Numbered from the stretch's first letter, positions 44,104 to 53,055 are shown. The stretch: DNA of 64,000 nucleotides from Pseudomonas reinekei (GCF_001945365.1 NZ_MSTQ01000007.1:248001-312000), one strand, 5' to 3'. The notes: generated by a model from the letters alone, not told the origin. Translations and numbers: made by a program.

Positions 44104-44196
44104 ACCCTGTGGGAGCTGGCTTGCCAGCGATGGCTGCATGTCTGACACACCGCGGTGATCCCATCGCTGGCAAGCCAGCTCCCACAGGAATATCCA
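44104..44196. repeat. REP doublet between coxA and ctaG
   Basis: CTGTGGGAGCTGGCTTGCCAGCG and CGCTGGCAAGCCAGCTCCCACAG are perfect inverted arms around a spacer of about 40 bases, a GCTGGC subtype. It lies inside the oxidase operon. Confidence 0.9.
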
Positions 44197-44211
44197 CAAG
44201 GCAGAAATTGT

Positions 44212-45798
44212 TCATTTCACTTCCGGCGGCGTGGTGAAGGTGTGATACGGCGCCGGTGACGGAATGCTCCACTCCAGCCCTTCAGCCCCATCCCAAGGTT
44301 TGGCCGGTGCCGGCGGGCCGCCGCGAATGGTCTTGATCACGATAAACAGGAAGAAAATCTGCGTGGCGCCGAACATGAAGGCACCGATCGACGACACCAT
44401 GTTGAAGTCGGCGAATTGCAGGTTGTAGTCCGGAATCCGCCGTGGCATGCCGGCCAGGCCCACAAAGTGCATCGGGAAGAACGCCATGTTCATGCCGATG
44501 AACGACAGCCAGAAGTGCAGCTTGCCGAGGGTTTCGTCGTACATGTGACCTGTCCACTTCGGCATCCAGTAGTACGCCGAAGCGAAGATCCCGAAGATCG
44601 CGCCCGGCACCAGTACATAGTGGAAGTGCGCGACCACGAAGTACGTGTCCTGGTACTGGAAATCCGCCGGGGCGATGGCCAGCATCAGCCCGGAGAACCC
44701 GCCGATGGAGAACAGGATCACGAACGCCACCGCAAACAGCATCGGTGTCTCGAAGGTCAGCGAGCCCTGCCACATGGTGCTGGCCCAGTTGAACACCTTG
44801 ACGCCCGTCGGCACCGCGATCAGCAGCGTGGCGTACATGAAGAACAGCTCGCCCACCAGCGGAATACCGACCACGAACATGTGGTGCGCCCAGACGATGA
44901 ACGACAGGAACGCAATACTGGCCGTGGCGTAGACCATCGAGGTGTAGCCGAACAGCGGCTTGCGCGAAAAGGTCGGGATGATCGAGCTGACGGCACCGAA
45001 GGCCGGCAGAATCATGATGTACACCTCGGGGTGACCGAAGAACCAGAACACGTGCTGGAACAACACCGGGTCACCGCCGCCGGCGGCACTGAAGAAGCTG
45101 GTGCCGAAGTGGATGTCCATCAGCATCATCGTCACGCACCCGGCCAGCACCGGCATCACCGCGATCAGCAGGAACGCGGTGATCAGCCAGGTCCAGACGA
45201 ACAGCGGCATTTTCATCAGCGTCATGCCGGGGGCGCGCAGGTTGAGGATGGTGGCGATCACGTTGATCGCGCCCATGATCGAACTGATCCCCATCAAGTG
45301 GATGGCGAAGATGAAGAACGTCACGCTTTCCGGCGCGTAGGTTGTCGACAGCGGCGCGTAGAACGTCCAGCCAAAGTTCGGCCCGCCCCCCGGAGTGAAC
45401 AGGGTCGAAACCAGCATGATGAACGCCGCTGGCAGCAGCCAGAAGCTGAAGTTGTTCATCCGTGGCAGGGCCATGTCCGGCGCGCCGACCATCAGCGGAA
45501 TCATCCAGTTGGCGAGGCCGACGAACGCCGGCATCACCGCACCGAAGACCATCACCAGGCCGTGCATGGTGGTCATCTGGTTGAAAAATTCCGGCTGGAC
45601 GATTTGCAGGCCCGGCTGGAACAGCTCGGCGCGAATCACCATCGCGAACGAGCCGCCGAGCAGGAACATGGAAAACGCGAACCACAGGTACAGCGTGCCG
45701 ATGTCCTTGTGGTTGGTGGTCAGCACCCAACGCATCAGGCCTTTGGCAGGGCCGTGGGCGTGGTCGGCATGACCGTGGTCATCGATTACGGCGCTCAT
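44212..45798 (-). CDS. coxA: Cytochrome c oxidase subunit I (aa3-type)
   Basis: A 528-residue heme-copper oxidase subunit I with 12 helices. Heme a ligand His is in TTMHGLVMVFGAVMP. The CuB His-Tyr motif is HVFWFFGHPEVYIMILPAFG, HHMFVVG follows, and the heme a/a3 His pair is in YFVVAHFHYVLVPGAIFG. TFYAPLSTTYAP and the K- and D-channel residues are present. It is the catalytic oxygen-reducing, proton-pumping subunit. Confidence 0.97.
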   Translation of the reverse strand: MSAVIDDHGHADHAHGPAKGLMRWVLTTNHKDIGTLYLWFAFSMFLLGGSFAMVIRAELFQPGLQIVQPEFFNQMTTMHGLVMVFGAVMPAFVGLANWMIPLMVGAPDMALPRMNNFSFWLLPAAFIMLVSTLFTPGGGPNFGWTFYAPLSTTYAPESVTFFIFAIHLMGISSIMGAINVIATILNLRAPGMTLMKMPLFVWTWLITAFLLIAVMPVLAGCVTMMLMDIHFGTSFFSAAGGGDPVLFQHVFWFFGHPEVYIMILPAFGAVSSIIPTFSRKPLFGYTSMVYATASIAFLSFIVWAHHMFVVGIPLVGELFFMYATLLIAVPTGVKVFNWASTMWQGSLTFETPMLFAVAFVILFSIGGFSGLMLAIAPADFQYQDTYFVVAHFHYVLVPGAIFGIFASAYYWMPKWTGHMYDETLGKLHFWLSFIGMNMAFFPMHFVGLAGMPRRIPDYNLQFADFNMVSSIGAFMFGATQIFFLFIVIKTIRGGPPAPAKPWDGAEGLEWSIPSPAPYHTFTTPPEVK

Positions 45799-45880
45799 GG
45801 CCTGTCTCCTTTAACCGGATGGGCTGGGCAGGCCGGGGCGTAGTGCCCCGACCGGTTCCTGAGGTGAGCAATGGACCGGG

Positions 45881-47008
45881 TCATTTGCTTTCCGCCTGTT
45901 TAAGCTCAAGCACTTCTTTCGGAGTGACCATGTCGCCCTTGTTGTTGCCCCAGGCGTTACGTTCGTAGGTCACGACCGCCGCAATGTCGACTTCCGAGAG
46001 CTGTTTGCCGAACGCCGCCATGGCGGTGCCGGGCTTGCCGTGGAAGACAATGCTCAGGTGATCCTTGATCGGTCCGGTGGCAATTTTCGAGCCCTTGAGT
46101 GCCGGGAACATCGGCGGCAGACCTTGACCCTCGGCCTGGTGACAGGCCACGCAAGCGGTGTGATAGACCTTGTCGCCACGCTCCTTGAGCTCGTCGAGGG
46201 TCCATTCCTTGCTGGTCAGTTCCTTGAGTTGCGCGGCTTCTGCCTTGCGCTCACCCAGCCATTTCTCGTAATCGGCCTTTTCCTTGACCTCGACCACGAT
46301 CGGCATGAACCCGTGGTCCTTGCCGCACAGCTCGGCGCACTGGCCACGGTAGATGCCGGGCTTTTCAACGCGGGTCCAGGCTTCGTTGACGAACCCCGGA
46401 ATCGCATCGCGCTTGACCGCGAAGGCCGGCACCCACCATGAGTGGATCACGTCGGCGGAGGTCACGAGGAAGCGCACTTTGGCGCCGATCGGCAGCACCA
46501 ACGGCTTGTCGACCTCGAGCAAGTAGTGCTCGCCCTTGGCTTCCTTGTTGTGGATCTGGTCGGCGGGGGTGGCCAGGTTGCTGAAGAACTCGACGTCCTG
46601 GCCCAGGTATTTGTAATGCCATTTCCATTGATAGCCGGTGACCTGGATATCGATGTCCGGCTCACTGGCGTCGTACATCTTGATCAGGGTCGCCGTCGCG
46701 GGAACCGCCATGGCCACCAGGATGATGAAGGGTACGATGGTCCAGAGAATTTCGACGGTGGTGCTTTCATGAAACTTGGCCGCCACCTGCCCGGTCGAGC
46801 GGCGGTGCAGGATCATCGACCAGAACATGGCACCAAAGACGATGATGCCGATCACCACACAGATCCAGAAAATGGTCATGTGCAGGTCAAACACAGCGTG
46901 ACTGATTTCAGTCGCTCCAGGCGCCATATTCACAGTCCAGGCGGCTTGCGCCTGGCTGAAAATCGACCACAACAGGAGGCCCATCCAGACATGTGGATGT
47001 CGCATCAT
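45881..47008 (-). CDS. coxB: Cytochrome c oxidase subunit II with fused cytochrome c domain
   Basis: A 375-residue subunit II. Signal and two helices are at residues 1-110, then the cupredoxin domain with the CuA site VIHSWWVPAFAVK and GQCAELCGKDHGFMPI. A C-terminal cytochrome c domain (about 275-375) has the heme site TACVACHQAEGQG and a Met ligand. The fused heme domain is the caa3-like arrangement. It is the first gene of the operon. Two adjacent ATG codons are possible starts, with GGGGA upstream. Confidence 0.96.
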   Translation of the reverse strand: MMRHPHVWMGLLLWSIFSQAQAAWTVNMAPGATEISHAVFDLHMTIFWICVVIGIIVFGAMFWSMILHRRSTGQVAAKFHESTTVEILWTIVPFIILVAMAVPATATLIKMYDASEPDIDIQVTGYQWKWHYKYLGQDVEFFSNLATPADQIHNKEAKGEHYLLEVDKPLVLPIGAKVRFLVTSADVIHSWWVPAFAVKRDAIPGFVNEAWTRVEKPGIYRGQCAELCGKDHGFMPIVVEVKEKADYEKWLGERKAEAAQLKELTSKEWTLDELKERGDKVYHTACVACHQAEGQGLPPMFPALKGSKIATGPIKDHLSIVFHGKPGTAMAAFGKQLSEVDIAAVVTYERNAWGNNKGDMVTPKEVLELKQAESK

Positions 47009-47389
47009 TGCGGGTTCCCCTTATCGTTCTTGTTATCCCGCCGGCTTTCACCTGCGGCAAGGGAGCGGCTGCATCAGACTACGAACTTGAGCACCGGGCC
47101 TTGCTGCATATGCAGTCGGGCGTCATCAGCTAACTCCATTCATCAGCGAGTATAGACAGCGACTCTCACCTCGCAATGTGAAGGCGTAAATCAACTGAAA
47201 CAGCATTAACTTGCGTTGCAGGGCACGAATGGAGCACGAATGGAGAAGGATGCAGACGAGTGGTGGCAAACCGATATAACGGGGGCGTCTCAAGGATGAA
47301 ACATTTATGACAAATGCGTCTTAGCATTTATCGTAAGCCAGCTAAGTTATGTCTTCCCTATTTCATTGCCTTTGTTTCCTGGAGTTTTC
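47009..47389. other. Divergent intergenic region of coxB
   Basis: 381 bases without a gene. It holds the coxB promoter, a 12-base direct repeat (GCACGAATGGA, at about 47223 and 47234) and a Pho-box-like site at 47296-47313. The right part is the promoter of the gene at 47390. Confidence 0.6.
47296..47313 (-). promoter_or_regulatory. Possible Pho box upstream of the cytochrome oxidase operon
   Basis: On the minus strand: TTGTCAT, AAAT, GTTTCAT (47313 down to 47296). The first half-site matches CTGTCAT at six of seven, the second at five of seven, with the canonical spacer. It lies 288 bases before coxB and 77 bases before the gene at 47390. Confidence 0.45.
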
Positions 47390-48040
47390 ATGAACACCGC
47401 CGCATTGCGCGAGCAGATCCAAACAGCCCAACAACATGAAGCCGAAACCGGACTGCTGACTCGTCAGCTGGAAAGCAAACTGCCTCACCTACACCCGGCG
47501 ATCCAGTTGCCGGAGAACGACGCCAAGGGTGTGCTGACGCGTTTTGTCGCCGCTTACATTGATGAAGTTCCTGATCTGCTGGATGCAGCCAATGAAGTCG
47601 CCAGGGAAGCGGGTATCGAGTCACAGATCAAACCGGTGCTGAAAATCGCCGAACAATACTTCCTCCAGCCGCCAGCCATCATGGCCGGCCATGTCGGCCT
47701 CGACAGCCTGCTGGACGAGGCTTATCTGGCGCATCGCTTTGTCGAAGAGGTCAACGACCTGTATATCAAGCACTTCGGCCAGCCACTGATCCCCTTGGAC
47801 ATGACGGTCGCCAATCTGATTGCCCACCAATTGATCGGTGAGGAATTTGCCAACCAACTCGATGAGGTCGTGCATCACGCCTTCGACGAAATGCTGAGCG
47901 AGGAGAGTTTCGCGCTGGAGTCGGTGGAAGCCTATCGCGAGAAGCTGAGCAGCCCAGAGACCGGCGCCGCGTGGAAGCGCTGGCCATGCATGTCCCGCCG
48001 GCTGGGTGTAGGACTGGAGCTGGATCAGACGGTCGCCTGA
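47390..48040 (+). CDS. Conserved hypothetical protein beside the oxidase cluster
   Basis: A 216-residue cytosolic-looking protein, mostly helical, with no signal peptide or membrane segment. Distinct blocks are LLDAANEVAREAGIESQIKPVLKIAEQYFLQPP and GLDSLLDEAYLAHRFVEEVNDLYIKHFGQPLIPLDMTVANLIAHQLIGEEFANQLDEVVHHAFDEML. CTGGAG precedes the ATG at 47390. P. aeruginosa has an uncharacterised gene at the same place between coxB and the SulP transporter. No motif suggests a function. Confidence 0.85.
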   Translation: MNTAALREQIQTAQQHEAETGLLTRQLESKLPHLHPAIQLPENDAKGVLTRFVAAYIDEVPDLLDAANEVAREAGIESQIKPVLKIAEQYFLQPPAIMAGHVGLDSLLDEAYLAHRFVEEVNDLYIKHFGQPLIPLDMTVANLIAHQLIGEEFANQLDEVVHHAFDEMLSEESFALESVEAYREKLSSPETGAAWKRWPCMSRRLGVGLELDQTVA

Positions 48041-48058
48041 ATTTCAGGCGGTACGGTG

Positions 48059-48094
48059 CCCTTGTGGGAGCGAGCATGCTCGCTCCCACAAGGG
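48059..48094. repeat. Single perfect REP palindrome
   Basis: A 36-base perfect palindrome centred between 48076 and 48077 (CCCTTGTGGGAGCGAGCA mirrored). It lies between convergent genes and probably also terminates transcription. Confidence 0.9.
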
Positions 48095-48098
48095 ATAT

Positions 48099-49625
48099 TC
48101 AGCCCGCTGCACCTATGCCAGTGTTAGTCCGTACTCGTCCCTCAAGCCTGCGCTTCAACCCTCGAGACTCAATCAACAGCTTCGAACCCTTCGCCGCATT
48201 CGCCCGGCCCCATTCCTCCAGCAATTCCAGACACGAGTGGTCGATGTAGCTCAGGTTATTGAGCGGCACATGCACCGTCGCGCCGGCGGGAATGCTCCCC
48301 AGCACCTTGGTCAGCGCGGGTACTTTAAGAAACGTCGCCGCGCCTGCCAGACGCAACTCCATCTCGCCGTCCTGCGGCAGGTCGATCAGGCTGATTTTCA
48401 ACCGTGAAGCCTTCAGCGCCAGTTTCACCAGCGTCAAACCGAAACCGATCAGCACACCGGTCAGCAAATCAGTGAAGACGATGGCCAGTGCGGTAGCGGC
48501 ATAGGTGAACATCGGCATCCGACCATAGCGCCCGAGGCCGCGAAAGGCCTTGAGGTCCACCAGCTTGAAACCGGTGTACACCAGAACCCCGGCCAGGCTG
48601 GCCACCGGGATGCTTTGCAGCACGCTCGACAGCAGCAACACGAACGCCAGCAGCCATAACCCATGGAATATCGTCGAGTAACGTGTGGTGGCGCCGGCCT
48701 GGACGTTGGCCGAGCTGCGGACAATAACGCCGGTCATCGGCAGTGCGCCGAGCAGGCCGCAGAGCATGTTGCCGACACCTTGCGCCGACAGTTCGCGGTC
48801 GAAGTCCGAGCGCTGGCCGCTGTGCATCCGGTCTACCGCGGCAGCCGAGAGCAGGGTCTCGGCGCTGGCGATGAACGCCACGGCGAAGGCGGCGATGAGC
48901 AGGGCAGGGTCTGCCAGATTGAGCAGGTCTGCCGGTTGCAGCCAATCAATGGCTTGCGCCAGATTGGCCGGCACTTCCACCCGTTTGACCTGCAACGACA
49001 GGATCAGGCTGGCGGCAGTGGCAAGACCGACGCCGAGCAGGGCGCCTGGAATAAAGCGCAGGGAGTGCGGGCGCAGTTTTTCCCACAGCCACATCACGGC
49101 GATGGTCGATAACCCGAGCAACCCGGCCTGCCAGCCTACGGACGGAAAGGCCTGGGCTACTGCGGCGGGGAAGGTCGCGAGGTTATCCAGCCCCGACGGT
49201 TTTGGCGCTGCATCGAGCATCACATGGACCTGTGACAGGACGATCAATACCCCGATCCCGGCAAGCATTCCGTACACCACGGCGGGCGCTGTCACGCGGA
49301 ACCAGCAGCCCAGTTTCAAACGGCCGGCCACCAGTTGCAGGAAACCTGCGAGCAGCAAGATCGGCCCGAGCATGGCCACGCCATGCTGGCGCACCAGTTC
49401 GAACACCAACACGGCCAGACCGGCGGCGGGGCCGCTCACTTGCAACGGCGAACCGGCCAGCCAGCCCACCACCAAACCACCGATAATCCCTGTGATCAGG
49501 CCTTTGGCCGGAGGCAGTCCAGACGCGATCGCAATGCCCATGCACAGCGGCAGGGCGACCAGGAAAACGACCACAGAAGCCAACAGCTCCCGTGGCAAAA
49601 CAGCTTTGAATTGCGCAGCACGCAT
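48099..49625 (-). CDS. SulP-family anion transporter, probably bicarbonate
   Basis: A 508-residue SulP permease with about 12 hydrophobic helices and a C-terminal STAS domain (ATVHVPLNNLSYIDHSCLELLEEWGRANAAKGSKLLIESRGLKRRLEGR). The core signatures are ALPLCMGIAIASGLPPAKGLITGIIGGLVVGWLAGSPLQVSGPAAGLAVLV and GALPMTGVIVRSSANVQAGATTRYSTIFHG. Although often annotated as sulfate transporters, SulP genes next to a carbonic anhydrase, as here (88 bases), commonly move bicarbonate. The ATG at 49625 has GGGAG upstream. Confidence 0.9.
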   Translation of the reverse strand: MRAAQFKAVLPRELLASVVVFLVALPLCMGIAIASGLPPAKGLITGIIGGLVVGWLAGSPLQVSGPAAGLAVLVFELVRQHGVAMLGPILLLAGFLQLVAGRLKLGCWFRVTAPAVVYGMLAGIGVLIVLSQVHVMLDAAPKPSGLDNLATFPAAVAQAFPSVGWQAGLLGLSTIAVMWLWEKLRPHSLRFIPGALLGVGLATAASLILSLQVKRVEVPANLAQAIDWLQPADLLNLADPALLIAAFAVAFIASAETLLSAAAVDRMHSGQRSDFDRELSAQGVGNMLCGLLGALPMTGVIVRSSANVQAGATTRYSTIFHGLWLLAFVLLLSSVLQSIPVASLAGVLVYTGFKLVDLKAFRGLGRYGRMPMFTYAATALAIVFTDLLTGVLIGFGLTLVKLALKASRLKISLIDLPQDGEMELRLAGAATFLKVPALTKVLGSIPAGATVHVPLNNLSYIDHSCLELLEEWGRANAAKGSKLLIESRGLKRRLEGRVRTNTGIGAAG

Positions 49626-49665
49626 GGTGATTCTCCCGAAGTTTTCTTCAGGCATGGCGAAGCCG

Positions 49666-49684
49666 GGCTGCCTGATCGGCAGCC
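49666..49684 (-). terminator. Hairpin between carbonic anhydrase and SulP
   Basis: GGCTGCC, 5-base loop, GGCAGCC. There is no T run. It may reduce read-through from the carbonic anhydrase gene into SulP. Confidence 0.4.
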
Positions 49685-49713
49685 TCGACTGTTCCACACA
49701 GATTTAGGAGGTT

Positions 49714-50445
49714 TTAGAAGCGCGCTTTGGGCGTCGCCACCGGAAGGGGCAGGCTGCCATTGAGCGGCAGGAAACATCCCTGATCGGCGTCGTAGGCTTT
49801 GATTTCGCTGGTTTCGATGTTGTAGACCCAACCGTGGATAAACAACTGACCGTTAGCCATTCGCGAGGCCACCGATGGGTGAGTGCGTAAATGCTGCAAT
49901 TGGGCGATGACATTCTCTTCGGTGAGGATGTGCATGCTTTCGCTTTCATTTGCGCAGTTGCAGTTGTCCTGGACCATGGTCTTCGCCACTTCCGCATGCC
50001 GCAGCCAGGCTTTGACCGTGGGCATTTTTTCCAGGCTCTGGGGGTTGAGCACCGCGCGCATTGCGCCGCAGTCGGAGTGCCCGCAGATAATGATGTGATG
50101 CACGCCGAGGGCCATTACAGCGTATTCGATGGCCGTGGAAACACCACCGTTCATCTGTCCGTAAGGAGGGACGACGTTGCCGACATTACGGGTGACGAAC
50201 AGATCGCCGGGGGAGCTTTGGGTGATCAGTTCAGGAACGATGCGCGAATCGGCGCAGGCGATGAACATGGCGCGCGGCCGTTGAGCCGTGGCGAGTTTTT
50301 TGAAGAGTTCTTCCTGCTGCGGAAAAATCTCATGATGAAAATGCAAAAAGCCGTCAACGATATGCTGCAGCGCTGCATCGGCGGTTTCCGCCTCGGGTTG
50401 GGCGGAAGCCGACGCAGCCAACGGCTGTTTATCCTTGTCACTCAT
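49714..50445 (-). CDS. Beta-carbonic anhydrase
   Basis: A 243-residue beta-class carbonic anhydrase. Zinc ligands are Cys64 and Asp66 (IACADSR), His123 and Cys126 (CGHSDCGAM). The Asp-Arg dyad is complete. It interconverts CO2 and bicarbonate in the cytoplasm. AGAGG precedes the ATG. The SulP transporter is downstream on the same strand and the two probably form a bicarbonate supply module. Confidence 0.95.
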   Translation of the reverse strand: MSDKDKQPLAASASAQPEAETADAALQHIVDGFLHFHHEIFPQQEELFKKLATAQRPRAMFIACADSRIVPELITQSSPGDLFVTRNVGNVVPPYGQMNGGVSTAIEYAVMALGVHHIIICGHSDCGAMRAVLNPQSLEKMPTVKAWLRHAEVAKTMVQDNCNCANESESMHILTEENVIAQLQHLRTHPSVASRMANGQLFIHGWVYNIETSEIKAYDADQGCFLPLNGSLPLPVATPKARF

Positions 50446-50687
50446 GATTCATCCTCTTTGGCGGAGTCAGGGAATGTTCCGTGAAGTCCGGTGTGAAGCC
50501 AGTGGCTGTATAAAAAACATCCAGGCCGAAGACCTCGACCCGTCAGTCACTCGATGAACAAGGTAGCGGCCGAATCTTAACTCAAACTGAATAAAGCGCT
50601 CTAGAGCGTGTGTTCCAGGTCACAAAAAACGTGACTGGGCTAATCTTCGAGGGCGTTCTTCAATACTCAACGATAGGTCAATTGTCC

Positions 50688-51746
50688 TCAAATCAGTGAC
50701 ATTTGGCGACCCGGCGGACAAAAGGCCTCGCAGTCCAGGTTGAATCCCTCTCGATGATTGAGCCCAAGGCGCTTGATGGTCTTGGCAAAACGCTGCGCCA
50801 GCAAATCGGCAAAAGGGCCTTCTCCGCGCATGCGTGCGCCAAAGCGGCTGTCGTACAACTCGCCGCCACGGCTCTGGCGAATCAGGCTCAATACATGCGC
50901 CGCCCTTTGAGGGTAGTGGGCGGCCAACCATTCTTCGAACAGCGGCGCCACCTCCAGCGGCAGGCGCAACATCATGTAGGCAGCGCTTTGCGCCCCGGCT
51001 GCCTGGGCTTCGGTGAGCAGGCTTTCGAGTTCGCTGTCGTTGATCATCGGAATCATCGGTGAACACAACACCCCCACCGGGATTCCGGCCTCGCGCATGA
51101 CTCTGATCGCCCGCAACCGAGCCTTGGGCGCTGCGGCGCGCGGCTCGAGCGTACGCTTGAGTTCGTCGTCCAGGGTGGTCAGGCTGATCATCACCGCCAC
51201 CAACCGTTTTCGGGCGAGTTCGGTCAGCAGATCGAGGTCGCGCAAGATCAACGAGCCTTTGGTGATGATGGTCACTGGATGCCGGTAACGCAGCAGCACT
51301 TCGAGGGTTTGCCGGGTGATCTTGTACTCGCGCTCGATCGGTTGATACGGATCGGTGTTGGAGCCGAGGTTGATCGGCGCGCATTGATAACCGCGTTTGG
51401 ACAGCTGTTGTTCCAGCACCTCCACGGCATTGGTTTTGGCGATTAGCCTGGTTTCGAAATCCAGCCCCGGCGACATGTCCCAATAGGCGTGGCTGGGTCG
51501 CGCATAGCAATAAATGCATCCGTGCTCGCAACCGCGATAGGGATTGATCGAGCGATCGAAAGGCAGGTCCGGCGAGTTATTGCGGGTGATGATGGTTTTC
51601 GCCGTCTCGATACGCACCTCGGTGCCTTGGGTCGCTGGCACTTCCTGATACCAGCCATCGTCCTCGGCCACCGAATGGTTTGGCGCGAAGCGATTGTGCG
51701 GATTCGTCGCGGTGCCGCGGCCGCGGGGTGGTAGAGGAATGGCCAT
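50688..51746 (-). CDS. Radical SAM protein (SplB-like, PA0069-type)
   Basis: A 352-residue radical SAM protein. The cluster motif is PYRGCEHGCIYCYARPSHAYWD (Cys-x3-Cys-x2-Cys, residues about 73-80). Then come LEVLLRYRHPVTIITKGSLILRDLDLL and IPVGVLCSPMIPMINDSELESLL. This is the group related to spore photoproduct lyase; the reaction is unknown outside spore formers. P. aeruginosa has an orthologue close to prlC. The gene faces left, away from the A+T-rich island. Confidence 0.9.
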   Translation of the reverse strand: MAIPLPPRGRGTATNPHNRFAPNHSVAEDDGWYQEVPATQGTEVRIETAKTIITRNNSPDLPFDRSINPYRGCEHGCIYCYARPSHAYWDMSPGLDFETRLIAKTNAVEVLEQQLSKRGYQCAPINLGSNTDPYQPIEREYKITRQTLEVLLRYRHPVTIITKGSLILRDLDLLTELARKRLVAVMISLTTLDDELKRTLEPRAAAPKARLRAIRVMREAGIPVGVLCSPMIPMINDSELESLLTEAQAAGAQSAAYMMLRLPLEVAPLFEEWLAAHYPQRAAHVLSLIRQSRGGELYDSRFGARMRGEGPFADLLAQRFAKTIKRLGLNHREGFNLDCEAFCPPGRQMSLI

Positions 51747-51966
51747 TGGTGAGTCTCTTTAGCTGTTCATCCATACAGTATCCGAGGTTGGGCGCAACGA
51801 CCAGTACCGTTCAGCCTGAAATTGGTTGAAGGACACTCCAGATCACACTAACGCTATAACGAGTAAATTGAAGAAACATATAGATCATGGCTGTTTTAAA
51901 AGTTAACTCGTATATTCGGATCTCCAAGTAACACCCACTACACTAAACAAATAAAAGGATTTATTT

Positions 51967-52269
51967 ATGTCTTTCTTTAATCAACGCGGCATTTTTCTTC
52001 AACTGATGCAGCCGAGCCATTCTGAGCCTGACACTGTTGTTTCGTTGCAACTTGCTCGTAAAGAAATAAGTTGGGATGCGGTAAATGAACAACAAATCGA
52101 AACTCTGGTTGATTCGATTTATTTCACGGCTATCTCTAAAGATCTTGGCAACTCTTTCAACATCGGAACCGTCGACAAGGATGTAGACGGGAACGGGGTC
52201 ATTGGTGCAGACGACAAAGCCAAATTACAGGCATTGGCCAAGGCCTACGCGGCGATCGTCAATCCTTGA
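51967..52269 (+). CDS. Small dockerin/EF-hand-like protein in an A+T-rich island
   Basis: A 100-residue protein with no obvious signal peptide or membrane helix. Near the C-terminus (residues 70-94) there is a calcium loop VDKDVDGNGVIGADDKAKLQALAKAYA: Asp72, Asp74, Asn76, a hydrophobic at 79 and an acidic residue (Asp83) at position 12, then a helix, the pattern of one dockerin type I half. AAAGGATTTATTT precedes the ATG. The DNA from about 51880 is clearly A+T-richer than its surroundings. The N-terminal 60 residues match nothing I know. No cohesin partner is visible in this window. Confidence 0.65.
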   Translation: MSFFNQRGIFLQLMQPSHSEPDTVVSLQLARKEISWDAVNEQQIETLVDSIYFTAISKDLGNSFNIGTVDKDVDGNGVIGADDKAKLQALAKAYAAIVNP

Positions 52270-52374
52270 TCTACCGCTTCACGTTTCTTTGACAGATAGC
52301 TCACAGGCCTTTGACCGTTCAGGAAGCAAACTTGATCCCAATATCCAAGCTTCTTTCCTGACGGTCACCCGAAC

Positions 52375-53019
52375 ATGCCCTTTAGACGTTTGATCCCTGC
52401 GATGTGCCTGTTGCTGGTCTCATTTTCAAACCTGACAACAGTCTTTGCCGATGACGCTGTTTTACCCCGTCCAGCGGAATGGGCTCAACCGGTCGGGGTG
52501 CAATACAACCTGTTTCAAATGTCGCCGACGCTTTATCGCAGTGCACTGCCTGACCGTAGAGCAGTACCGTTACTGGAAAAACTCAAGGTCGGAACGGTGA
52601 TCAGTTTTCTCCCTGAATCAGACTCAATCTGGTTGTCCACGCCTGGAATTGACTTGGTACAACTGCCGTATCGCACTAACCATGTAGACGACGCCGACAT
52701 ACTCAAGGCCCTGCGTGCCATTCAAACTGCCGAAGCAAAAGGCCCGGTATTGATGCACTGCAAACATGGGTCCGACCGTACCGGTCTTATCGCGGCCATG
52801 TACCGAGTGATCGTGCAGGGATGGAGCAAGGAAGATGCGCTGAGCGAAATGACCCAGGGTGGCTTTGGTGACAACACTCATTTTAGGGATGGGGTTCGGT
52901 ACATGATGCAGGCTGACGTCGACAAGTTGCGCACGGCGTTGGTCAATGGCGATTGCAGCACAAGTCCGTTCGCGGCGTGCTCGATGAAGAACTGGTTCAA
53001 ATCGGCGCATGTCGAGTAG
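52375..53019 (+). CDS. Periplasmic dual-specificity phosphatase, TpbA-like
   Basis: A 214-residue protein with a signal peptide (MPFRRLIPAMCLLLVSFSNLTTVFA) and a cysteine-phosphatase domain. The P-loop HCKHGSDRTG carries Cys129 and Arg135; the acid Asp is in NHVDDADI (105-106). Blocks NLFQMSPTLYRSALPD, GPVLMHCKHG and MTQGGFGD match TpbA of P. aeruginosa as I remember it, which dephosphorylates the diguanylate cyclase TpbB/YfiN in the periplasm and lowers biofilm formation. No yfiN gene lies next to it. The ribosome site is weak. It follows the dockerin-like gene by 105 bases. Confidence 0.87.
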   Translation: MPFRRLIPAMCLLLVSFSNLTTVFADDAVLPRPAEWAQPVGVQYNLFQMSPTLYRSALPDRRAVPLLEKLKVGTVISFLPESDSIWLSTPGIDLVQLPYRTNHVDDADILKALRAIQTAEAKGPVLMHCKHGSDRTGLIAAMYRVIVQGWSKEDALSEMTQGGFGDNTHFRDGVRYMMQADVDKLRTALVNGDCSTSPFAACSMKNWFKSAHVE

Positions 53020-53020
53020 C

Positions 53021-53055
53021 AACGCCTCCCACTGCGTTGCGCAGTGGAAGGCGTT
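53021..53055. terminator. Bidirectional hairpin between tpbA-like and yheV genes
   Basis: AACGCCTCCCACTGCG and CGCAGTGGAAGGCGTT pair with one mismatch. It sits just past the phosphatase stop, with the convergent yheV gene beyond. Confidence 0.75.

Noticed and set aside
44416-45843. 475-codon plus-strand open frame over coxA
   Set aside because: It is antisense to the oxidase subunit I gene; the protein is almost all Arg, His, Asp and Glu.
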